From: Mageeibacillus sp. UBA1212
Lineage (GTDB): Bacteria > Bacillota > Clostridia > UBA1212
Length of the DNA: 21,378 bases
Direction: 5' to 3'
Assembly: GCA_002309655.1 (NCBI GenBank)
Contig: DBXM01000015.1
Span: forward strand, 1-21,378
Positions within the stretch are counted from its first letter, which is position 1. Each line of letters starts with the position of its first letter. A model generated the notes under the pieces. That model was not told the origin of the DNA and made no database searches. It worked only from the letters and a program-made list of their open reading frames with translations. Below, in pieces: positions 6,601 through 14,900 of this stretch. A program made the translations under genes and the position numbers.

Positions 6601-8991
6601 GTCACGGTGAAGGTTCCCGGGGCGGACGGCGGATTCGCGGTAATCAGCGTGGTCGACGAGGCCTGCTTCGCGCTGGGCAATCAGAAGCTCACGCCCGCGT
6701 CTTTCTTCAGCAGCTCGAGCAGAACCGGAAGCGACTACTACAGCTACAGATTCTATGACCACTACAGCTACAGATTCTATGACTACTACTACGGCTACTA
6801 CGGAGGGTACGGCGCGAGTCCTGCCGTGTCGTTCAACTCAAGGTTTATTCCCGCAATCACGTACTCCGTTTCGGATACGCGCGACGGAAGCGGCGGCTAC
6901 GGCATGAAAAACGGCAGCCTCGCGGACGAAGTCGCGGAGATGCCCGAGGCGAATCCCGCTCCGGGTGACAACGGCGGCGACGGATCCGACGGCGGCTGGT
7001 ACATAAGACAGTACTTCGCGGACAACCCGGTCTTCAAGGTGGTCGAACTTGACGCCGACGGCTGCGGCACGCTGACGTTCACCGTTCCCGACAACATCAC
7101 GTCGTGGAGAATCACCGCGCTGGCTCTTTCCGGAGCGGGCCGCGGAAACGGTGAGTTTAAGATTGGCGCTTCGGTCTCCGACGTGGTATGCACCCAGCCG
7201 TTCTTCGTGAATCTGGGCGTCTGCCAGCAGTACATCGTTGGCGACACGATTTCGATCAGCGCCAGGTCCTACGGTACCGCTGCTGACGGGAATGTCAAAT
7301 ACTCGGCGGTTCTGACTGACCTTCTCGGAAACAAGAAGGGCGAGGCGAACGGCGCGGCCGATTCCAAATCCAGGTGCTGGCTCAAGTTTGATCTTACCGA
7401 GCCGGGACAGTATATCGTGACGGTCTACGCGGAGTGCGGTGAATACCGAGACGCGGTGACCGCGAAATTCAGCATTGTTCCTACGGCGGTGGCTTCGGAC
7501 GTTTCGAAGACGATCACGGTTGCGGAGCTTAAAGACATCAACCCGGTCTACTACCCGGTGAGGATCGTGTTCACGAACAGAACCGGGTCCTACTCGCTTT
7601 ACGAACGCGTCATGTGGCTGCTTGCCTATGACCGCGGCAGCGGCAGAACTGACGAATACGCGGCGCTGTACGCTTCGGAGGAGGCGAGGGAGACTCTCTA
7701 CGGCTTCAAATCTGAGGAAGTTCTCGAGAATCTGCTCAGACAGCTCGAAGAAAACTTCTCGGCAGCGGACGGCAAATTCAGGCTGTTCCCGTACTCCGAG
7801 CCCGATGCAAGGCTGACCGCTTCTCTGCTGACCCTCGGACTGCCTCTGGACAACAATACAAAGACCCTGATTGCCAACGCCGCAAGGAAGAGCGTCGCGA
7901 AGAAGGATCAGACGTCACCCGAGGATCTGCTGGCGAACATCGTCTGCCTGGCGGCACTTGACGAGCCTGTTCTCGACACGCTTTACGCCGTCGCGGACAC
8001 CGCGGCCAACTTCTCGAACGAGGCTAAACTCTGGCTGGCGCTCGGGTTCGCACTCTGCGGTGACTACCCGGCCGCCTACGACGTCTACTCGCAGGTCAAG
8101 GACGCTATCGGCAACGAAAACAGTGAATTCGGCACGCTGAAGTTTGAAGGCGAAGTGTTCGACACCACCGTTTCGCTGTCCTGCCTCGCCCTTATGAGCG
8201 CCTCGAGGATCGCCCGTGACGACGCCTCCAAGATCGCTCTGTGGCTCTGCGAGAACAGGTCGGACGCCTCCTCCAACCAGATTGCTCTGGCCGGATACCT
8301 CAAGTACTTCCTGCCGGCGGAGAAGGCTGAACCGCTGGAATTCACATATTCCATCGGCGAAAACGAGGAGAGCGTCACACTCGAATCGGGAAGAAGCTTC
8401 ATGCTTACGCTCTCGAAGCCCGAACTTGAAGCGCTCAAGCTCTCGCTTCCCGACGACGCGAAGGTGGGCGTTTACTACCGCGGCAACACGGACGAGGCCC
8501 TTTACGGAGAACCCGCGGCCGACGAAAGAGTCAAGATCGAGAAGAAGATGACCGTCGACTCGCGCGGCAACTGCGTTGTGGAGCTTCACATCAGCGGAAA
8601 ATCTACCAGAGTCTGCGAGAGCTTCGAACTCTACGACCTCATTCCTTCGGGCGCCAGGTTCCTGTCGCTCGAGAGCGGCGGATACTCCAGACGGATCGTC
8701 GGGACTGTCGATACCTGGGCCTGCATCTACAACCGCAGCGGCCAGAACATGTCGGGCTGCGTCGGCGTGTACAATTCGATCTACAGGGACGTCAGACAGT
8801 ACGACAGGATCGAGTGCCCCGAGTACTCCTTCGACATCACCGTCAGCTACGTGATCCGCGGCGCCGTTGAGGGCCACTTCATCGCGGAGAGCGCATACGT
8901 GAAGAACTGGCGCACAGGCGCGTTCAGCGTCTCCGGCAGAATAGGCGTCGACATCAAGGAGAACGGCGGCTGGAAGTTCAAGGCGGAGTGA
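3634..8991 (+). CDS. Membrane-anchored alpha-2-macroglobulin-like protein without thioester
   Basis: This is a 1785-residue surface protein. A polar cytoplasmic tail (1-37, ending QKRKKG) is followed by one membrane helix (about 38-65) and then an extracellular part. Visible modules are: an SbsA/Big_5-like Ig domain (about 190-290, FPADKTLNVPVNTGIEVTFS); macroglobulin domains including an MG2-like DRETYFSDDTVNFSGY (about 537-552) and FYRRGEKITVTVKASFFDG (about 636); a bait-region domain with ISVVDEACFAL (about 1005); a Tyr-rich insert (1035-1060); an A2M domain with FTVPDNITSWRITALAL (about 1150); a helical thioester-type domain (about 1320-1600); and a C-terminal domain with FELYDLIPSGARFL. 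Bacterial A2Ms trap or bind proteases at the envelope. Here the position of the thioester motif CxEQ reads GSGRTDEY (1335-1342), so covalent capture is excluded. No pbpC partner is adjacent. GAGGGA supplies the ribosome-binding site; a strong terminator follows. Confidence 0.9.
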   Translation: MEDKRFEDIAETGAGAGQNTAGSGQGGTSPSQKRKKGVARIVALVVAAAVLLTALPIGGIIMLLSKKKNNSNVVPDTDPIVFSGGKYSGNNPTLPPELSTVKVTADGVDSKVIPIDGAFIVETAGETDAETLAGYLTMTPAIPTSVTKLASSKFRIAPASGSLAPGQIYKLTLGDPQNPVASFAFQTENNMVVTSMFPADKTLNVPVNTGIEVTFSDAVVMDGNSEPFTVSPKVKGKFSLYPDGRTVLFLPDENLSYDTVYTVTVNEGVTGRSGKTFTGEKSAAFRTYTKEYEKQAVSGSSNHYVRINLPNSQDRIYSPGSDAGFDFSAYSTFKGTVSVTCDLYMFGSAKQAAELIVDSEKRAGDESFPQLDLTRLTKIGSFSPQQNESNRNAYSVDFGNGLAAGIYLAVVNASGSPSFGKTVSDTRSVIVQVSDLRPYTVSSDGKTYLWLNATGTGPVAGADLSVTLFDRYDGWNAETDGETKSVRTDASGIAVFDNGGRNSAVVYVEKGSDAVVICASTQAQDTYDYYMSYIFTDRETYFSDDTVNFSGYIAPSFGGTVPGYLYLQTGLSTTKTRIEVDETGFFTGSLTYSRCEAGYFTLRFSDGDGRFIVAKSFRITEEEKPQYTASASFDKLFYRRGEKITVTVKASFFDGTPAEGLVFLCSLSYFGDNTKTVKTDKNGEAKLTYTPRKLNSGEVYGTDPATLYFYAELTNFETQTLMTSAYTYYFHSDYVVGTLQDANSSIMTLNRRDTSALKTAEDFSWQVFPENTKGEPLSAKDVLTYTLYKVEIIKTETKVYNSYTRRYEKQYKYSINEQQVAYGKKSFTDGSVSFPLREVKGFDGYYWYKVEFYDDTSENVFHYSLNGTAGRWNYNERNYYDDAEVTLNAANFAVNDKVVAQFKAACGAEKALFVTVANGIADVKYADKVGFTYTADMIAGGRVYAVVFDKEYGTYVQAFQRLAYDTERASLTPVITASSDTYKPGDTATVTVKVPGADGGFAVISVVDEACFALGNQKLTPASFFSSSSRTGSDYYSYRFYDHYSYRFYDYYYGYYGGYGASPAVSFNSRFIPAITYSVSDTRDGSGGYGMKNGSLADEVAEMPEANPAPGDNGGDGSDGGWYIRQYFADNPVFKVVELDADGCGTLTFTVPDNITSWRITALALSGAGRGNGEFKIGASVSDVVCTQPFFVNLGVCQQYIVGDTISISARSYGTAADGNVKYSAVLTDLLGNKKGEANGAADSKSRCWLKFDLTEPGQYIVTVYAECGEYRDAVTAKFSIVPTAVASDVSKTITVAELKDINPVYYPVRIVFTNRTGSYSLYERVMWLLAYDRGSGRTDEYAALYASEEARETLYGFKSEEVLENLLRQLEENFSAADGKFRLFPYSEPDARLTASLLTLGLPLDNNTKTLIANAARKSVAKKDQTSPEDLLANIVCLAALDEPVLDTLYAVADTAANFSNEAKLWLALGFALCGDYPAAYDVYSQVKDAIGNENSEFGTLKFEGEVFDTTVSLSCLALMSASRIARDDASKIALWLCENRSDASSNQIALAGYLKYFLPAEKAEPLEFTYSIGENEESVTLESGRSFMLTLSKPELEALKLSLPDDAKVGVYYRGNTDEALYGEPAADERVKIEKKMTVDSRGNCVVELHISGKSTRVCESFELYDLIPSGARFLSLESGGYSRRIVGTVDTWACIYNRSGQNMSGCVGVYNSIYRDVRQYDRIECPEYSFDITVSYVIRGAVEGHFIAESAYVKNWRTGAFSVSGRIGVDIKENGGWKFKAE
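6736..6783 (+). repeat. 24-bp tandem duplication encoding YYSYRFYD / HYSYRFYD
   Basis: Two adjacent 24-base units (6736-6759 and 6760-6783) differ only in the first base. They encode YYSYRFYD then HYSYRFYD (residues 1035-1050) and run into YYYGYYGGYG. The repeat is in frame inside the A2M-like gene at the expected bait-region position. It keeps the reading frame when gained or lost, so its copy number may vary between strains (inference). Confidence 0.9.
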
Positions 8992-9050
8992 CGACTTGGG
9001 CTGTGATTGCTCCTGTGGAACCGCTTTATTTGATAAATAATTAAAGGGAA

Positions 9051-9095
9051 GGCCGCGCCTGCCGTGGTAATAAAAAGCAGGCGCGGCCGTTTTTT
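9051..9095 (+). terminator. Strong intrinsic terminator of the A2M-like gene
   Basis: GGCCGCGCCTGC (9051-9062) pairs perfectly with GCAGGCGCGGCC (9077-9088) over 12 bp, followed by T at 9090-9095. It lies between convergent genes. On the minus strand the same stem is followed by TTCCCTTTAATT, a weak U-tract, so it may also help end the AraC-family transcript. Confidence 0.93.
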
Positions 9096-9112
9096 GTGCC
9101 GCAAAGGGATTT

Positions 9113-9144
9113 GTAACGCGAAAGGAAACGAAACGCGCCGTTAC
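9113..9144 (-). terminator. Hairpin spanning the stop codon of the AraC-family gene
   Basis: GTAACG (9113-9118) pairs with CGTTAC (9139-9144), extended by a CG/CG pair after a one-base bulge. The arm contains the TTA complement of the stop codon (9141-9143). No U-tract follows on the minus strand. It could protect the 3' end or slow read-through into the shared terminator. Confidence 0.3.
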
Positions 9145-9935
9145 GTTTTCGCGGCGATTTCTCGCCTGAGCTTCCTGTACTCGCTGGCGCTGGTGCCGGT
9201 GATGCTTTTAAAGAGGCGCGCGAAGTACAGTTGATCGCGGAATCCTACGGCGGAGGCGATCTCGGCGATCGGGAGGTCCGTCTCGAGAAGCATGTCCTGA
9301 GAGTGGCTTATGCGGAGGTTGTTGACGTATCTGACCGGAGTCTCGCCCATAACCTCTTTAAAGCGTGAATACATCGCGGACCTGGAGCAACACATGATGC
9401 CGCACAGTTCCGCGGCGGAGACGTTGCCGGCGTAGTTTTCCTCCATGTAGTTTTTCAGCTTTGACGTAAGCGCGTTCTTGCTCTCAACAGGTGTTCCGAT
9501 CTCAAGCAGGATGTTGACCATCCTTACGAGGAAGGGCATTTTCGAGGGGAGGTCCTTCGCGGCGCGAGCGTTCTCGATAATCGAGAAGACCTCGTCGTTG
9601 TAGCGTGCGGGCATCAGCAGCGGGAAAGAGTAGATCTCGTCGAGTTTGTGGCTCTTGTTGATCTCAACGTCGAAGAAGATCCAGTGGGACAGCATCGTGC
9701 CGTCGGCCCCCGGAAATTCGTTTATGTGCTGCGTCAGGTTGGCGGGCGCGATAAAAACTCCGAGTTCGCCGGTTTCGACAGGTCCTGTGTTCTCGACTGA
9801 AACGCGGTACGAACCCCTGACGCTCTGAACTACCGAGAGAGTCGGGAGGGACTTCACGATATTGATCTCGGGGTGGACGGCCGACTCGAAGCCGTGAACG
9901 AACACTTTTCCGATTCCGATCGAATTAATTTCCAT
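9141..9935 (-). CDS. AraC-family transcriptional regulator
   Basis: This 264-residue regulator has a cupin-type sensor domain at the N-terminus (about 10-100; SYRVSVENTGPVETGELGVFI) and the AraC/XylS DNA-binding domain at the C-terminus. The first helix-turn-helix is at about 172-193 (SAAELCGIMCCSRSAMYSRFK) and the second at about 221-244, with the conserved IAEIASAVGFRDQLYFARLFK and a final TSASEYRK. Family members sense sugars or other small molecules and activate neighbouring genes. The divergent LamG and GH2 genes are the obvious targets. The start is ATG at 9935: GGGAGG lies just upstream on this strand (9945-9940), and the predicted promoter (9995-9967) overlaps the 20 codons a longer reading would add. 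The ligand cannot be deduced. Confidence 0.93.
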   Translation of the reverse strand: MEINSIGIGKVFVHGFESAVHPEINIVKSLPTLSVVQSVRGSYRVSVENTGPVETGELGVFIAPANLTQHINEFPGADGTMLSHWIFFDVEINKSHKLDEIYSFPLLMPARYNDEVFSIIENARAAKDLPSKMPFLVRMVNILLEIGTPVESKNALTSKLKNYMEENYAGNVSAAELCGIMCCSRSAMYSRFKEVMGETPVRYVNNLRISHSQDMLLETDLPIAEIASAVGFRDQLYFARLFKSITGTSASEYRKLRREIAAKT

Positions 9936-9939
9936 AAAA

Positions 9940-9945
9940 CCTCCC
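9940..9945 (-). promoter_or_regulatory. Ribosome-binding site of the AraC-family gene (decides the start)
   Basis: On the minus strand GGGAGG precedes TTTT-ATG with a four-base gap, fixing the start at 9935 rather than at 9995. Confidence 0.8.
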
Positions 9946-9966
9946 GCTGAAAGCTTTCCGTTCCAT

Positions 9967-9995
9967 ATAATAGCACACCGGGAGCCGCCAAACAA
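9967..9995 (-). promoter_or_regulatory. Promoter of the AraC-family gene
   Basis: On the minus strand TTGTTT (9995-9990), a 17-bp spacer and TATTAT (9972-9967) preceded by TGC (9975-9973) make an extended -10 promoter. The expected transcription start is near 9960, giving a leader of about 25 bases that contains the ribosome-binding site. Confidence 0.65.
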
Positions 9996-10015
9996 TCCCG
10001 CAAAGCCGTCATGGC

Positions 10016-10046
10016 GGACTATTGTCCATATCTTTTGTACTAAAAT
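10016..10046 (+). promoter_or_regulatory. Candidate AraC-family operator in the divergent region
   Basis: Directly upstream of the -35 at 10050 are a short palindrome GGAC-TATT-GTCC (10016-10027) and two TTGT-C half-site-like words, TTGTCCATAT (10022-10031) and TTGTACTAAA (10035-10044), 13 bases apart. An activator site abutting the -35 is the usual AraC-family arrangement. Assignment is inference from position and weak repetition only. Confidence 0.35.
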
Positions 10047-10049
10047 TAA

Positions 10050-10078
10050 TTGAGAACTTTGCGAATCGGTGGTATACT
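10050..10078 (+). promoter_or_regulatory. Promoter of the LamG/GH2 operon
   Basis: TTGAGA (10050-10055), a 17-bp spacer and TATACT (10073-10078), with TG at 10070-10071, form a good sigma-A promoter with an extended -10. Transcription would start near 10085, about 30 bases before the ATG at 10115, which excludes the longer reading from 10022. Confidence 0.75.
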
Positions 10079-10100
10079 AAAATAAAAGTACAACCCGGAA

Positions 10101-10106
10101 AAGGAG
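10101..10106 (+). promoter_or_regulatory. Ribosome-binding site of the LamG protein gene (decides the start)
   Basis: AAGGAG, preceded by further A residues, lies eight bases before the ATG at 10115. That ATG is the first codon of a clean signal peptide. Confidence 0.8.
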
Positions 10107-10114
10107 TGTCTGAC

Positions 10115-11935
10115 ATGAAAAGATACAACACCCGTTTTTGGAAAATAACGCTTGCGTTGCTGGTTTCGGCAGCTTTGACCGTTTCGGCGTTTGCCCCCGC
10201 GTTCGCGGAAGGCGCGGCAGGGAACGGAAACGGTGAAAATATTCTTCACTACTGGTCCTTTGACGGCAACCTTGACGACGCCTCCGGCTCGCTCGGGCTG
10301 ACCGCGGACGACGCCTACTTCGATAACGAAGGAAAGCACGGGAAAGCGCTTGACGTCATCAACGGCTCGCCGGCTTCCTCGGCAACCATTCCCCATGGAA
10401 CGGTGAACGGATTCACGATGGGCGCCTGGTTCTCGCTGAACAGCGGCGCCACCGAGTGGAGCATTATAATGTCAAAGGGCGACACCTCCGACACGAGGGC
10501 CGACAGATTCCAGGTGCACATAGGGCACGCTTCGGAAGACGTTGGCGGCGGCTACCTTCTGGTGTACGTTCCCGCGGTGGGGCCTACAATGTCCCACGAG
10601 GAGGACGGACAGTTCGTTCCTTACGACACGTGGACGCACGTCGCGGTGACGTTCAACGGAGCGTCTCTCAAAATGTACATCAACGGCGAGCTTGCGATCG
10701 AGAAAGAGGCGGTCGGACAGCTTGACGAGAGTTCCCGCAGCATGAACACGGTCACGGTCGGCGCGCTCAACCACGACGGAAGGTCGCTGGCGTTTGACGG
10801 TCTGATTGACGACGCGTTCTACGCCAACTATCCGATGACCGCGGAGGACATCAAAGCCGCTTTCGCCGGCACGGACGACCTGAACGCATGGGCAAAAGGC
10901 GAAAAGACGATAGTTCCGGGTGAAGTTGTAAGGCCCGAGGAGCCCACGGAAGCTCCCTCGGAAGCGACGCCGGAACCTGCATCTTCGGAGCCGGGAGAGG
11001 CGAAAGGGCAGATTTTCTTCTGGCCCTTTGAATACACGACCGAGGATATGTCGCATTTACGCCTGAATATCGACACGGAAGAGAGCGTAGACACTTACGT
11101 GGACGGCAAGGCGGGAAAGGCAATCGAGGCGGATTGCACGCTCATTAGCGACTTGCTTCCCGAGGGCTTCAGCATGACCGAGTTCACGGTGGCGCTCTGG
11201 CTGAAATGGTCCGAGAACAGCAACGGCACCTACACCGTTCCGTTCGCGGTCTCCGGAAAAGAGACGGCGCACCACTTTGAAATCTATTATACGATCGACG
11301 ACGACAACGGAAAGCTCGCGTTTTACGGCACGGCCAACGGCCTGAACGTCGAGAAAATCGCGGACGTAGTGCGGGACGAGTACTTCCACGTGGCTGCGGT
11401 CAACGGTCCGGACGGCTTCAGGCTCTACCTGAACGGCGAAGAGGTCTACAAGACGAAGCAGCGGATTCTGATGAACGGTCTCGGCGACGCGGAGGACTTC
11501 ATTTCGCTCTGCGGCTTGAACGACAGGTCGCTGACCTGCGCGGGCGAGTATGACGAACTGGTCGTGGCCTGCTATGCCATGGACGCGGGAATGATCCAAA
11601 AGCTCTACTCGGATCCGGCGGGCGCCCGCGAGGACATCATGAAGCTTGTGGAATCGCAGTATCCGGAAGGATACGTGGCGCCGACGGCGGTTCCCGAACC
11701 GACAGCGACACCCACTGCGGCGCCGGCAACCGCGACCCCCGAACCGGCGCCGACCGACGTTCCCGCCGAGACTGAAGCAGGGGAGCAGACCGATTCCACG
11801 GCGGACCCCGGAAAAGACGGCGGAAAAACTGACGGCAAGAAGGCGAACAAGTGGGTCGTTCTGGCAGTGATTTCGGGCGTTGTCATCGCGGGTTGCGCGG
11901 TGGCGGCGGTGCTGCTGCTCAAAAAGAAGAAATAA
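10115..11935 (+). CDS. Secreted, membrane-anchored protein with two LamG-like (concanavalin A-like) domains
   Basis: This 606-residue protein begins with a signal peptide (about 1-32; positive start, hydrophobic core, cleavage near AFAEG). LamG-like domain 1 spans about 42-240 (ILHYWSFDGNLDDASGS, FTMGAWFSLNS, WTHVAVTFNGASLKMYINGE). A Pro/Glu/Thr-rich linker follows at about 272-298. LamG-like domain 2 spans about 299-505 (FTVALWLKWSENSNG, FHVAAVNGPDGFRLYLNGE). A second Pro/Thr/Ala linker (about 519-560) leads to a C-terminal helix (about 579-600) ending KKKK, a membrane anchor without an LPXTG sortase signal. LamG_3-type domains commonly bind glycans or proteins and carry no catalytic centre here. 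The gene lies 57 bases before the GH2 gene on the same strand and downstream of the AraC-controlled region, which suggests a glycan-holding partner for the enzyme (inference). Confidence 0.88.
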   Translation: MKRYNTRFWKITLALLVSAALTVSAFAPAFAEGAAGNGNGENILHYWSFDGNLDDASGSLGLTADDAYFDNEGKHGKALDVINGSPASSATIPHGTVNGFTMGAWFSLNSGATEWSIIMSKGDTSDTRADRFQVHIGHASEDVGGGYLLVYVPAVGPTMSHEEDGQFVPYDTWTHVAVTFNGASLKMYINGELAIEKEAVGQLDESSRSMNTVTVGALNHDGRSLAFDGLIDDAFYANYPMTAEDIKAAFAGTDDLNAWAKGEKTIVPGEVVRPEEPTEAPSEATPEPASSEPGEAKGQIFFWPFEYTTEDMSHLRLNIDTEESVDTYVDGKAGKAIEADCTLISDLLPEGFSMTEFTVALWLKWSENSNGTYTVPFAVSGKETAHHFEIYYTIDDDNGKLAFYGTANGLNVEKIADVVRDEYFHVAAVNGPDGFRLYLNGEEVYKTKQRILMNGLGDAEDFISLCGLNDRSLTCAGEYDELVVACYAMDAGMIQKLYSDPAGAREDIMKLVESQYPEGYVAPTAVPEPTATPTAAPATATPEPAPTDVPAETEAGEQTDSTADPGKDGGKTDGKKANKWVVLAVISGVVIAGCAVAAVLLLKKKK

Positions 11936-11980
11936 ACCGGAGTTTTGACTGATTCAGTGCTCGAAGAGACGCGAACGGGC

Positions 11981-11984
11981 GGAG
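11981..11984 (+). promoter_or_regulatory. Ribosome-binding site of the GH2 gene (decides the start)
   Basis: GGAG lies eight bases before the ATG at 11993, which opens a standard signal peptide (MKKTTRNILAIVL). An in-frame ATG at 11945 would add 16 polar residues before the signal and has no such site. Confidence 0.65.
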
Positions 11985-11992
11985 ATGATAAG

Positions 11993-14900
11993 ATGAAAAA
12001 GACAACCAGGAACATTCTCGCGATAGTACTTACTGCGGGTATTCTCGTCTCGCTCGGGGCGGGAATCGCATACGCGAAAAGCATGGCGGACGCGGAGCGG
12101 CTCAGCTACATGAAGACCGACTCGCCGATGGACGGCGAACCGGAGACAGTGACCGTGTCAAAAGGCGCGAACGAAGCTGCCGGCGCGGGTCAGACGGCGG
12201 GATATTCACTGCTTCTCGACGGAGACGACTGGCTCCTTACCGACAAAGAGGACTCGAAGCGGTGGTCGAAGGCATATAAAGTGACCGTTCCTTCCAGCAT
12301 TAGCGGGGCGCTTTACGCAGCCGGCGCGATCAAAAATCCCACGGTGGGCAGGAACGATGCCGCCGCGAAGGAGCTCGGAACCCGCGACTGGTATTACAGA
12401 AAGGTTTTCAACTATTCCGGCAGCGGCAAAAACGTGTACCTCTGCTTCGACGGCGTTGCGGACCGCATGGAGGTGACTCTCAACGGGAGGTACATCGGCT
12501 ACCATCAGGGAATGTTCGGCGGCCCTTATTTCGACGTCACGGATCTGATCAAAACCGGCGAGAACGAGCTTGTGGTGCGCTTAAAGCCGGTGATCAACTA
12601 CACCCAGACGGTGGTCTTCAACTGTTCCTACGCCTGGCACTACGCGGACCTTCCGCCGATAGGAATCTGGAATTCGGTGCGCGTGGAGGACAGGGCTGCG
12701 GCAGCTCTTGACAGCCCGTTCATTACGACCGTTTCGCACGAGACCGGAACGATGGACCTCTGCGTGGACATCGCGGACACGGAGGGAAGCGGCGCGAAAA
12801 TAGGCGGAACGCTTTACTGCACCGTGAAACCGAAGAATTTTGACGGTTCCGCGTACTCGTTTTCTTATAAGCTTCCCGAGGCGGAGGCGGGCGGCGCCAG
12901 GAGGATAAGGCTCCGGTTCGACCTTCCCGAGTTCAAGCTCTGGTGGCCCAACGGCTACGGCGAGCAGAACCTCTACACGCTCGAGACGCTTTTCGTGGAC
13001 GGGAAGGGCGGCCGCTCCTACGACACTTCAACCTTCGGCGTCAGAACGCTGGACCTCATCGCCACCGGCCGGAAAGAGTCCGCGAACATGTACAACAGGA
13101 CCGCGGTTTTCAACGGAAAAACGGTCTTCCTTAAAGGAGCCGACTGGTGTACCATCGACGCGGTGATGAATTTCACGCGCGAAGACTACGACAGGATACT
13201 CTGCCGCGCCTACGACCAGGGGCTCAACGTGTTCAGGTCCTGGGGCGGCGGCATGTGCGAGACTGACGACTTCTACGACCTCTGCGACGAGTACGGTCTG
13301 TGCGTCTACCAGGAATGGCCCTGCTGCTGGGACAGCCAGCAGACGCAGCCGGCGGACGTTCTTTACGAGACCGTAATTCTCAATACCAAGCGCATCCGCA
13401 ACAGAGCGAGCCTTTTGGTCTACGGCGGCGGCAACGAGGGCGAGGCGCCCACCTCCGACTCGATAATGAACCACATCGGAAAGCTGACGTATCAGTACGA
13501 CGGCACGAGGGACTTCTGGAGGCAGGACGGCGGCGTCGGCGCTAACGGAATCAGGCACGACCACATTCACTGGGGCGGCGAGGATCCGGAACACTACGCG
13601 GACGTCTACTATGACTTCACATCCAACCTTCACGAATACGGTCTCGACTCGATGATGAACCTTGAGTCGATTGCGAAGTTCGCGACCGCAAAGGAGATGA
13701 CGCAGTGGCCGATCGACCAGCAGGGAACGATCGCGTACCACACAGCCACGTTCAACGGCATGAAGGGCTGGCAGCAGACGCCTTACGGCTACGATATCGA
13801 CACGTTCATTCACTACGCAAGCCAGTTCGTGGAGGTGAACAGCCTGGAGAGTCTTGTCATGGGCTCGCAGATCGCTCAGACGATGGCGGACGTGCCGGCG
13901 GCTTTTAACTCGCGCGTGAATTTCCCGTACCAGTCGATGGTCATGTACTACAAGTTCAACGACGTCTACCCGGGCGCTTCCTGGAGCGTCGTCGACTACT
14001 ACGGCGCGCCGAAAATGGCCTACTGGTTCCTGCAGGACGCCTACGCGCCGCTCACTGCCGGCGTCAAGACTGACCGCTACGACACCTACAACAAGACCGA
14101 CCGCTCGCTGTCGCTTCCCGTCTATATTCTGGACGACGCCGACGAGCTGAAAAACGCAGGCTGGGAAGTCACCGTGACGGCCTACAACGGCTCGCTCAAG
14201 ACCGTGAAGCAGGAACGCTATACCGGCAGCGGGTCGATCGACATGAAGCAGAAGCTCGGGCAGTTCACGCTCACCGAAAAGGAGACAGACACCGCGCCGC
14301 TTTTCATTGTGACGACGCTTTACAAAAACGGAACGCTCGCGGCGCGAACGTATATGTTCATGAACGCCGGCAAAGACCCGGGGTGCCTCTTCTCGATTCC
14401 CGCTGCAGACGTCCAATACACGGTCAGCGGCAACACCGTCACGTTCGTCAACAACAGCGACATTCCCGCGGCGGCGGTCAGGTTTGACGTGGGTTCCGAT
14501 TTGGACACTTTCAGACCCTCCGACAACTGGTTCTGGCTCGAACCGGGCGAATCGTACGCGGTCACCGTCAACGACGCCTCCGTTATTAAAGGAATCACCG
14601 GCTTCAACGTGATTGACGCCAGCGACAAAAAAGCGCCTTCCGCGCCGAAAAACGTGAAGGTCAAGTCCGAGTCGCACGATTCGCTGACAGTCAGCTGGGA
14701 CAAGCCGAAGAACTCCGGCGACGTGCGCTACTATGAGATTTATCTGAACGGCGAGTTCCTGACCACGGCGAAGGGAACCGCAACGGAGTATAAAATCGAA
14801 GGACTCACGGAACTCACTTCCTACGACGTCGAGGTAGTTGCGGTGGACGAGGGCATGAACAGATCTGCGGCGTCCAAAAAAGTGACCGCCGAAACGGTGG

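Noticed and set aside
6736..6783. Possible CRISPR or satellite repeat
   Set aside because: There are only two units without spacers, in frame inside a coding region; it is a coding tandem duplication.
7915..8877. 320-codon minus-strand frame inside the A2M-like gene
   Set aside because: It is a shadow of the plus-strand coding sequence with no plausible domain, and the plus-strand protein is continuous there.
9936..9995. Longer start of the AraC-family protein at 9995
   Set aside because: The added 20 codons overlap the predicted promoter and lack a ribosome-binding site, while the ATG at 9935 has GGGAGG at good spacing.
10022..10114. Longer start of the LamG protein at 10022
   Set aside because: It lies upstream of the promoter at 10050-10078 and would bury the signal peptide behind 31 residues.
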